From the NCBI RefSeq assembly GCF_026810445.1, contig NZ_CP113949.1:3844001-3908000 (forward strand): a DNA stretch of 64,000 nt. Direction: 5' to 3'. Source of the DNA: Pseudomonas sp. BSw22131 (GTDB taxonomy: Bacteria; Pseudomonadota; Gammaproteobacteria; Pseudomonadales; Pseudomonadaceae). Made by a program: the position numbers and the translations under genes. Each line of letters opens with the position of its first letter. The first letter of the stretch is position 1. Shown here one piece after another: positions 57,127 through 64,000 of the stretch. The notes under the pieces are model-generated. The model was given only the letters and a program-made list of their open reading frames with translations, was not told where the DNA came from and did not search any database.

Positions 57127-57214
57127 GTAGGAGCGCGCTTGCCCGCGATGTGCGGTGTGTCAGACCCCATTCCGGTTTCTGACCCAACGCTTTCGCGGGC
57201 AAGCGCGCTCCTGC
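57127..57214. repeat. REP doublet (inverted pair)
   Basis: GTAGGAGCGCGCTTGCCCGC at 57127 and the inverse TCGCGGGCAAGCGCGCTCCT ending near 57212, between the dehydratase and gntR genes. Confidence 0.9.
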
Positions 57215-57293
57215 AACGGACTGCGTTGGTCCAGACACATCGCCCCAATGCTATGATGCGCCGCATTCATTGCTCAGGATCACCCCGCGCCCC

Positions 57294-58016
57294 ATGGATT
57301 ACCGTAAGCCGTCCGAACGCAAAAGCATGCACTCGCGCATTGTCCAGGAAATCGGCATGCAGATTGTCTCTGGCCGTTTCAAGCCCGACGACAAGTTGCC
57401 GCCAGAGGCGCTGTTGTGTGAAGAGTACGCGGTCAGCCGGCCGGTCCTGCGTGAGGCAACCCGGGTGCTGGTAGCAAAGGGTCTGGTGTATTCGCGTCCG
57501 CGCGTGGGCACCGTAGTCAAGCCGCGCCGCGAATGGCATATCCTTGATCCCGATGTGCTGCACTGGTTGATGCAAAGCTCGCCGCAGAATGAGTTTTTCA
57601 CCCTGCTGACGAGCGTGCGCGCCATCATCGAACCGGCCGCTGCCGCCCTCGCGGCGCAACACGCGAGCGCCGAAGACATTGCCTCGATCAACGAGGCCTA
57701 CACCCGCATGGAAGGCGCGAAGACGGTTGACGATGTGCTGCAACCGGATCTGGATTTTCATAGCCGGATCGCCGACGCCACCCACAACGACCTGCTCGCC
57801 CACCTCTGCAACATGCTCTCGCTGGCGCTGCGTGAAGCGTTGAAGCACTCCAACCAGCGTCCCAACCTCCATGAACTCGCGCTACCACGCCACAAGGCCA
57901 TCCTTACGGCTATCGAAAACCGCGACGCACTCGGCGCCCACCACGCAACGCTGGTGCAACTGGACGATGCCCGCAACGCACTGAGCGTAGTGCTGGGCAA
58001 AAGCCTGAAGCTGTGA
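57294..58016 (+). CDS. GntR-family regulator, FadR/FCD subfamily
   Basis: 240-aa repressor-type regulator. The winged HTH covers about residues 10-75: LPPEALLCEEYAVSRPVLRE (helix 2-3) and KGLVYSRPRVGTVV (wing). An all-helical FCD effector domain follows, with metal or ligand positions suggested by DLDFHSRIADAT and H in LALPRHKAIL. ATG 57294 is chosen over the TTG at 57270. Located after the dehydratase, it likely responds to a sugar acid and acts at the palindrome at 55270. Confidence 0.9.
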   Translation: MDYRKPSERKSMHSRIVQEIGMQIVSGRFKPDDKLPPEALLCEEYAVSRPVLREATRVLVAKGLVYSRPRVGTVVKPRREWHILDPDVLHWLMQSSPQNEFFTLLTSVRAIIEPAAAALAAQHASAEDIASINEAYTRMEGAKTVDDVLQPDLDFHSRIADATHNDLLAHLCNMLSLALREALKHSNQRPNLHELALPRHKAILTAIENRDALGAHHATLVQLDDARNALSVVLGKSLKL

Positions 58017-58043
58017 CGCCTCGCCAGTGCGGGCTGATAAATA

Positions 58044-58078
58044 TCCTGTTGGAGCAAGGCTTGCCCGCGAAGCTGTGT
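58044..58078 (+). repeat. single degenerate REP unit
   Basis: CTGTTGGAGCAAGGCTTGCC CGCGAAG is a one-armed, degenerate version of the REP consensus just after the gntR gene, before the convergent receiver gene. Confidence 0.55.
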
Positions 58079-58137
58079 GGCACGCTTGAGCATGTGTTTC
58101 ATAGCACATAGGGTGCCGAGTGATTCGAGCGGAAGAT

Positions 58138-58572
58138 CTACTGCTTCCGTATACCCACGTCCTTCTCACTGCACTCAAGTATTCCAGTCGCCAATGCACG
58201 TCGGCACACGGCGCCTATGTCCAGCGAGTGCCATGGTTTGGCTACAAATATCGGAGTGCAGCCAGGTTCCAGCGGCTGCTGACCAAGACTTCCTGAGGAT
58301 AGGATGATGGGTAGACGAGGCCACCGTTTGTGAGCCAAGTTCGCAAGGTCAATTCCGTTTAGCGGACCCGGTAAATGAATATCGGCGAAAATGAGATCGA
58401 CCTTACAGGTGCCTTCAACCAAAATTCGCCAGGCTTCATCTGCAGTTTCGACCGCAACCACCTGAAAGCCTTCAAATTCCAGGATGTCGTGGAGCAATCC
58501 ATTGATGACCCAGTCGTCTTCAACAACTAGGACTAGGGGAGTATCCGCCGGCCGCGCATTATGCTCATTCAT
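58138..58572 (-). CDS. stand-alone response-regulator receiver protein
   Basis: 144-aa protein consisting of one REC domain: acidic pair ED at 18-19 (VVEDDW), phospho-acceptor D64 (FADIHLPG), conserved Lys K112 (FVAKPW). No output domain is present, so it resembles CheY-like or FrzS-like adaptor receivers. No histidine kinase is adjacent. The chemoreceptor pseudogene upstream on the same strand is the only signalling gene nearby. Confidence 0.9.
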   Translation of the reverse strand: MNEHNARPADTPLVLVVEDDWVINGLLHDILEFEGFQVVAVETADEAWRILVEGTCKVDLIFADIHLPGPLNGIDLANLAHKRWPRLPIILSSGSLGQQPLEPGCTPIFVAKPWHSLDIGAVCRRALATGILECSEKDVGIRKQ

Positions 58573-58636
58573 TTTTATATGAGCTACCTCTCCTAGAGTC
58601 GTTCATACCGAATGCATGTAACCTGCTCTATGGCCG

Positions 58637-58671
58637 TGCCCATGCATTAACGTGGCAGTAATGCATGGGCA
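58637..58671. other. 13-bp perfect hairpin between receiver gene and chemoreceptor pseudogene
   Basis: TGCCCATGCATTA and TAATGCATGGGCA pair perfectly around a 9-nt loop. No T tract on either strand. The rest of 58573-58822 holds nothing recognised. Confidence 0.6.
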
Positions 58672-58822
58672 ACCCTTGCCAACAACGCGGTTTATGATAT
58701 TAAGACCCGGCAAGCTTGCTTGATGAGCCGCTTGCGGTTCTCCGCACGTGCCCATCGCTCTTTACATTCACCATAATGTGAGCAGCCGACTAAGTAGCAG
58801 GGCTTCTTCAAGCTGCGGTTGG

Positions 58823-60251
58823 CTATAGGCGGAACTGATTAACCATAAGGTTCAGCTCCACCGCCAACTTTGAAAGCTCCGAGGTGGCTACAGCCGTCTG
58901 GTTAGATCCGCCAGACGCCTGGCTCGACAAATCCCGGATACTAACCAAGCTTCGGTCCACTTCTCGAGCTACCTGAGCTTGCTCCTCAGACGCTGTCGCA
59001 ATCAGGACATTCCGTTCCGTGATGTCGTCAATGGATTCGGTAATTTCGACCAACGCCGACCCAGCACCTCGAGCTGTATCAAGTGTTTTTTGCGCTTGTG
59101 TGTTGGTATTAGTCATTGCAGAAACGGCGGCACTGGTGCCTTTTTGGATGGAGGTGATCATTTGTTCAATCTCGCTCGTCGAGGTCTGTGTCCTGTGCGC
59201 CAGAGCTCTGACCTCATCGGCAACCACAGCAAAGCCGCGACCTGCTTCTCCTGCCCGGGCAGCCTCGATTGCAGCGTTGAGCGCCAGCAAATTAGTCTGT
59301 TCAGCGATGGCCCTGATGACGTCCAGCACCTTGCTGATGTCGGTTGCCATCACGGCAAGCCCTTGAACCTCGTTTGAAGCGGTACCGACGCTTGAAACCA
59401 TCAGCCTGATCGCTTCGACGGTTTCTTCAACACGTGCACGACCTGCTATAGCTGCTGAATTGGACCGCGTAGCCGCCTCAGACGCTGCAGAGGCATTCCG
59501 AGCGACTTCTTCAACTGCAGCGCTCATCTCGTTGACAGCCGTAGCAGCCATCTCTACTTCGTGGCTCTGTTGCTGCATGCCTGTATTAGCATTTTCGGTT
59601 ACGGCATGCATTTCCTCGGAGGTGGACGCCAGTTGGTTGGACGAATCAGATATCGATACGAGTGTGGTTCGCAAGCTACCCTGCATGGATTTCAGAGCAC
59701 GCATGAGTCGCGCCACTTCATCAGTGCCTTGTACATCAATCACTTCGCTGAGGTCATTTTTTGCAATCCGCTCAGCGATTGCTAGTGACCGATTTACCGG
59801 GACGGTAATGCTTGACCGCATCTTCGAATTTTCCGGCGCTTATAAAGGTTAGGTACTGATCCTGGGCGACCTCATAAATGCCATAGGCTTTGGTCAGTTC
59901 CCCCAAAAGCTCTTTGCCCTTAGGTGTCACAATTAAAGGCTGGAGCTTCCCGACTGTGTCCTGAAAATTCCCTCGCGATTTTTGGACCTCTGTCAGCGCT
60001 TGAGCTCTGCGCTCGGCAGGCTCAATGGGGTTGCGGAGTCTCGAATTATTATTTCTGATGCTTAGAAACTCGCGGTCCATTTTGCCAAGCAGAGAAATGC
60101 TGGGCACCACGTTGTTTTCTACAAACTTCTCTGCCTCGTTTAAACTCGATGCCTGGTTGAGAGCAACCAGCCCCAGCCCGATGATCATCAAGCAGAAAAA
60201 ACCGAAGCTAACCGCGGATCGCGGGGCGAGATTGAGTTTGCGCAGAATCAT
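58823..60251 (-). pseudogene. methyl-accepting chemotaxis protein gene disrupted by an internal deletion
   Basis: The 5' frame (60251-59772, 159 codons) encodes TM1 (SFGFFCLMIIGLGLVAL) and most of a 4HB-type periplasmic sensor up to [12 protein letters not shown]. It then runs into an unrelated tail and stop. The 3' frame (59821-58823) resumes at [18 protein letters not shown], the start of HAMP, and continues through the MCP signalling domain with [17 protein letters not shown]. The end of the sensor and all of TM2, normally about 50 residues, are missing and the junction is out of frame. The 3' part could be made only by internal initiation at ATG 59821, and would be a soluble signaller. 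Confidence 0.85.
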
Positions 60252-60599
60252 TGGACACCTCTTAGTTGTATCAGTGTGTCGTCTGCATACTGCGCAGCTT
60301 CAGCCCGTCCATCGGATGCGACGCCGATACCACAAGCTAGATAGCCTTCTTCATCTGCGCCAATACCTCATCACATGCGTATTTCCACGCAAGCATCGTT
60401 AATTTCTCTCGATGCTTGTCCAACCCGTGCCAGTAAAGACCACTACACCCGAAATCCTAAAAACACCGCAGGAACTTTAGGAGCTGACGAGCCCGAGCGA
60501 GGCTGCGATTGCGGTGGATCAGGCTCTACATATTTGCCTGACACACCGCTTCGCAGCCTCGCTCGGGCTCGTCAGCTAAAAGGGTCCGCGTACACCCGG
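60252..60599. repeat. gene-free stretch with long inverted repeat
   Basis: 60475-60507 and 60551-60580 form an almost perfect inverted pair (GCTGACGAGCCCGAGCGAGG / inverse, then GCTGCGA), the same family as 35081-35183. The rest is the upstream region of the chemoreceptor pseudogene, with nothing recognised. Confidence 0.75.
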
Positions 60600-62981
60600 T
60601 CAATGCGAAAACAATGAATTCCCCACCTTCCCCGCCATCTTCTCGGGCTTGATCAAGAACCGCGCCAGCGCCGGTAACAGCCACAGCGCGCCGAACATGT
60701 TCCACAGCAGCATGAAGGTCAGCATCAGGCCCATGTCAGCCTGGAACTTGATCGCCGAGAAAATCCACGTGCACACACCAATCGCCAGGCACAGCCCGGT
60801 GAACAGCACCGCCTTGCCGGTGGACTTCAACGTCTCGTAATACGCTTCCTGGAGTGGCAATCCGGCACGCAAGAAGCTCTCCAGACGGCTATAGATGTAA
60901 ATCCCGTAATCGACACCGATACCCACGCCCAACGCCACAACCGGCAAGGTCGCGACTTTTACGCCGATGCCCATGAACGCCATCAGCGCGTTGCCCAGCA
61001 CCGAGGTCAGCACCAGCGGCAGCACAATGCACAAGGTGGCCGCCCACGAGCGGAAAGTGATCATGCACATCACCGCCACGCACAGATACACCAGCGCCAG
61101 AATAGTAAGCTCGGCCGACTTGATCACCTCGTTGGTCGCCGCCTCGATCCCCGCATTACCCGCCGCGAGCAGAAACTCCAGCCCGTCCTTGTTGTTCTCG
61201 TCGGCGAATGTCTGCACCACATGCACAGCCCGATCCAGGGTTTCGGCCTTGTGGTCGTTGAGGAAGATCAACAGCGGCGCCAGCGAGCAGGTGTTGTTGT
61301 ACAAGCCGTCTGCCCGGGCGATGGAGCTGTTGAGCACGTCCTTGTTGCGCGACAGGGATTCCCATTTCAGGTTGCCCTCGTTCATGCCCTTGATCACCTG
61401 CTTGGACACGGTCACCAGCGAGATCGCCGACTGCACGCCGGGCGTGTTCTCCATCTTCCAGGACAGTTCGTTGATCGCCGACAATGTCTGATACGCCGAG
61501 CAGCCCTCGGGCGGCGTCTTGACCATCACCACCAGCACATCCGAGCTGGTGGAATAGTTGTTGATGATGAATTTGTTGTCCTGGTTGTAGCGCGAGTCCG
61601 GACGCAGTTCAGGCGCGCCTTGGTCCAGGTCGCCGATCTTCAGGTGCTGGCCGTACCAAAGCCCGCCGCCCATGGCCAGGATCGCCAGCACGATGGACAC
61701 CGGGGCGACTTTGGCGCTGGCAAAGTTCGACAGCAGGCGCCAGAACGGATGCTCGCGCACGGCATCCTGTTTACTTCGCACCACAGCCTTTTTGCTGATG
61801 CCGACGTAGGAGATCGCCACCGGCAACAGAATCAGGTTGGTGAACACAATGACGGCAACACCAATGGAGGCACCGATCGCCAGCTCGCGAATCACCCCGA
61901 TGTCGATGATCAATAGCGTGATGAAGCCCACGGCATCGGCCAGAATCGCGATCATCCCCGGCAGGAATAATTGACGAAACGTGCGCTTGGCGGCGAGCAA
62001 CGCGCTATCGGCGTCACTGGATTGCAGGGCGATGCCGTTGATTTTCTGCACGCCGTGGGAAATCCCGATGGCGAAGATCAGAAACGGCACCAGCATCGAG
62101 TAAGGATCAAGCCCAAAACCCACTACATGCATCAGCCCCAGCTGCCAGATCACTGCGATCAATGTGGTGCTCAACACAGCGACCGTGCTGCGGATGCACC
62201 GCGTGAACCAGATCAGCAGCACCAGCGTGATCAAAAAGGCGACACCGAAGAACAGCACTACCATGATCAGGCCGTCTATGAGGTCGCCGACTTTCTTGGC
62301 GAACCCGACGATGTGAATCTCGACGTTGGGGTTCTGCACTTCGTATTTGTCGCGAATCTTTTCTTCGAGCTGGTGGGAAAACTGGCGGTAGTCCAGCGGC
62401 AGCAGTTTGCTCTGGTCTGCAGGGTCCGGGTAGAACTCCTGCAAGGGCACATCGACGATGCTGGATTTGAAGTTGTTGGCCACCAATCGCCCCACCTGCC
62501 CGGACTTGAGCACGTTGTTGCGCAGCTTATCCAGACTGTCCTGTGAGCCGTCGTAGCTCTGCGGGATGACTTCGCCGCCGGCAAAACCCTCCTCCGTTAC
62601 CTCCGTCCAGCGAACGCTCGGGCTCCAGAGCGATTTGAGGCCGGAACGATCAACACCAGAGATGTAAAACACCTCGTCGTTGATCTGCCGCAGGGTTTCC
62701 ATGTACGCCTTGGAAAAGATGTCGCCTTGCTTGGCCTCAACGGAAATTCGCACCGTGTTGCCCAGGTTCGCCAGGTCGTTGCGGTGTTCCATCATCTTTT
62801 GAATGAACGGATGGCCCAGCGGGATCATTTTTTCGAAGCTGGTGGAAGGACGAACCAACGTCGCCTGCCAGAAGAGGAAAATGCTGACCACCAGACAGAT
62901 GCCAATCACCACCGGGCGGTTGTTGAAGATCAATCGCTCAAGAAATGTCGACTTTTCAGGGGGCTGTTGAAGATTTGTCAT
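60600..62981 (-). CDS. RND-superfamily exporter (MMPL type)
   Basis: 793-aa inner-membrane transporter with 12 predicted TM helices in two blocks of six separated by large periplasmic loops (about 50-230 and 440-600). The SSD-like region includes GISHGVQKINGIALQ and, in the second half, VALGVGIGVDYGIYIYSRLESFLRAG, typical of MMPL/RND lipid exporters. It follows the YCF48-like gene by 25 bp and should be in one operon with it. Substrate unknown; lipid or hydrophobic molecule is the family expectation. Confidence 0.9.
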   Translation of the reverse strand: MTNLQQPPEKSTFLERLIFNNRPVVIGICLVVSIFLFWQATLVRPSTSFEKMIPLGHPFIQKMMEHRNDLANLGNTVRISVEAKQGDIFSKAYMETLRQINDEVFYISGVDRSGLKSLWSPSVRWTEVTEEGFAGGEVIPQSYDGSQDSLDKLRNNVLKSGQVGRLVANNFKSSIVDVPLQEFYPDPADQSKLLPLDYRQFSHQLEEKIRDKYEVQNPNVEIHIVGFAKKVGDLIDGLIMVVLFFGVAFLITLVLLIWFTRCIRSTVAVLSTTLIAVIWQLGLMHVVGFGLDPYSMLVPFLIFAIGISHGVQKINGIALQSSDADSALLAAKRTFRQLFLPGMIAILADAVGFITLLIIDIGVIRELAIGASIGVAVIVFTNLILLPVAISYVGISKKAVVRSKQDAVREHPFWRLLSNFASAKVAPVSIVLAILAMGGGLWYGQHLKIGDLDQGAPELRPDSRYNQDNKFIINNYSTSSDVLVVMVKTPPEGCSAYQTLSAINELSWKMENTPGVQSAISLVTVSKQVIKGMNEGNLKWESLSRNKDVLNSSIARADGLYNNTCSLAPLLIFLNDHKAETLDRAVHVVQTFADENNKDGLEFLLAAGNAGIEAATNEVIKSAELTILALVYLCVAVMCMITFRSWAATLCIVLPLVLTSVLGNALMAFMGIGVKVATLPVVALGVGIGVDYGIYIYSRLESFLRAGLPLQEAYYETLKSTGKAVLFTGLCLAIGVCTWIFSAIKFQADMGLMLTFMLLWNMFGALWLLPALARFLIKPEKMAGKVGNSLFSH

Positions 62982-63006
62982 GGGAAAACGTCCTCGCCTT
63001 CAGTTC

Positions 63007-64000
63007 TTATTGTTGGGCTGCATCGGCGCCCGTTGGCGAGGCGACGTGAACGCCACCCTGTCCTACCAGAATCAAATCGCCCTTATCGTCCCCGGTTACG
63101 CCGCTTAGCGAGATGCGGTCGGCGCGGTTGGACACGTCGAACGTCAGGCCGTCGTCGGTGCTGCGCATGACACTGCCGCCGTTGCCGACCAGCACCAACG
63201 AGCCGTCTGCCAGTAATGACGCGTTCGACAGGCTGAACTCCAGCGGCCCGCGCTCCCCTTGGAGCGCGATGGGTTCCCAGGTTGTGCCGAAATCCGTAGA
63301 GCGAAACAGATTGCCGCGCAGCCCGTAGGCCAGGAGCGTGTTGGCTTGCGCCGTGCCGACCACGCCAAACAGCGAGCCCTGATAAGGACCTTCGAGTTTT
63401 TCCCAGGTCTGGCCGTCATCGGAGGAGCGGAACATGCTGCCCATTTCGCCGACGATGAACAGCCCGGCGTCTTTCACCTGGGCGATGCCGTTGAGGTGGT
63501 ACTGGTCTTCGTTGTCGATGCGTTCGCTGATGTCCTCCCAGTGCTGGCCGCCGTCGGTGGTTTCCAGCAATGCGCCGTAGGCACCCACGGCAATACCGGT
63601 TTGCGTGTCCTTGAACCAGACGTCCAGCAGCGGCGCCTCGCGCTTGAGGTCTTCAAATTGCTTGACCCACGTCACGCCGCCGTCGCTGCTGGCGAGGATC
63701 TGGGCGTCGTGGCCCACCGCCCAGCCGTGTTGATCGTCGACGAAGTACACGGAGGTGAGCAGTTGCCGGGAGGGCACTTTTGCCTGGGTCCAGGTCTTGC
63801 CCTGGTCATCGGAATAAAGGATATGGCCGCGATCACCGACCACCACCATGCGTTTCCCGGCATGGGTCACGTCCAGCAGCAAACCACGGGACGCCTTGTT
63901 CGATTCGATGGCGTAGACAGCTGAATCGCCCGCGCTGGCGGGTGCATCTGCAGGGGATGATTCGGCTGCGAGTGCGGGTATCGCCGCGCCGGACAGCGTC
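63007..64000 (-). CDS. YCF48-like beta-propeller protein, 5' end outside window
   Basis: The frame runs off the window end. The visible 330 residues begin in a signal peptide (SGAAIPALAA-E) and continue as repeated blades: GDRGHILYSDDQGKTW, GHDAQILASSDGGVTW, GAYGALLETTDGGQHW, GEMGSMFRSSDDGQTW. These are BNR/YCF48-type repeats, as in photosystem assembly factor HCF136-like and bacterial exported homologues. Such proteins often neighbour RND/MMPL exporters in Pseudomonas; a joint role at the envelope is inference. Confidence 0.88.
   Translation of the reverse strand, partial: TLSGAAIPALAAESSPADAPASAGDSAVYAIESNKASRGLLLDVTHAGKRMVVVGDRGHILYSDDQGKTWTQAKVPSRQLLTSVYFVDDQHGWAVGHDAQILASSDGGVTWVKQFEDLKREAPLLDVWFKDTQTGIAVGAYGALLETTDGGQHWEDISERIDNEDQYHLNGIAQVKDAGLFIVGEMGSMFRSSDDGQTWEKLEGPYQGSLFGVVGTAQANTLLAYGLRGNLFRSTDFGTTWEPIALQGERGPLEFSLSNASLLADGSLVLVGNGGSVMRSTDDGLTFDVSNRADRISLSGVTGDDKGDLILVGQGGVHVASPTGADAAQQ

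Noticed and set aside
58573..58822. possible tRNA or small RNA gene between receiver and chemoreceptor genes
   Set aside because: Only a palindrome without T tract; no cloverleaf or promoter-terminator pair could be drawn.

Overview
The window is chromosomal DNA of a Pseudomonas, most likely of the P. fluorescens or P. syringae lineages. The evidence is the gene content (glnS-cysS, ppiB-lpxH, miaE, acnB, a ~180 kDa NAD-glutamate dehydrogenase, the moxR/Bat operon, sbcDC), high-GC coding sequence, and abundant REP-type palindromes built on AGGAGCGCGCTTGCCCGCGA. Most of the window is ordinary core genome. The exceptions are an AT-rich Rhs toxin/immunity island (about 21.7-29.0 kb), a few decayed genes, and several structured non-coding stretches.

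Layout. 1-0.9 kb: 3' part of an AcoR-like sigma-54 activator. 1.0-5.5 kb: glnS-cysS on the minus strand, ppiB-lpxH on the plus strand. 5.6-10.5 kb: a minus-strand multidrug-efflux operon marR-OMF-emrA-emrB, with a promoter carrying two identical CTGCCTAGGCAG palindromes. 10.9-13.4 kb: miaE, a class C beta-lactamase and a DUF1289 protein. 13.4-16.4 kb: acnB preceded by a long leader that can fold into a three-way junction closed by a perfect 16-bp stem. 16.8-21.5 kb: uppP, a degraded group II intron 3' end, and a sugar-acid locus (glucarate-dehydratase-like enzyme, MFS permease, divergent LysR).

21.7-29.0 kb: a T6SS-type Rhs effector (prePAAR, PAAR, YD repeats, unassigned C-terminal toxin) followed by five small AT-rich genes from two families, a 162-aa family in three copies and a 107-aa family in two copies, one of them frameshifted. 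They look like a duplicated two-gene immunity module. 29.3-34.1 kb: NAD-GDH. 34.7-42.2 kb: a small acidic protein and the moxR-DUF58-DUF4381-VWA-VWA/TPR-BatD operon. 42.3-48.5 kb: sbcD-sbcC, a cyclophilin and a GST-like protein. 49.0-51.1 kb: a tiny exported protein, a lactonase-fold beta-propeller protein and a small conserved protein.

51.1-58.0 kb: a sugar-acid (aldonate) catabolic region with two MFS permeases, an AraD1/FAH-family enzyme, an IlvD/Edd dehydratase and a FadR-type GntR regulator. A palindrome fitting the FadR-family operator lies in the divergent promoter. 58.1-60.3 kb: a stand-alone receiver-domain protein and a chemoreceptor gene broken by an out-of-frame deletion that removes TM2. 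60.6-64.0 kb: an RND/MMPL exporter and the 5'-truncated (by the window edge) gene of a YCF48-like propeller protein.

No tRNA, rRNA, CRISPR array, intact insertion sequence or prophage was recognised. All calls come from reading the sequence; no database search was run.
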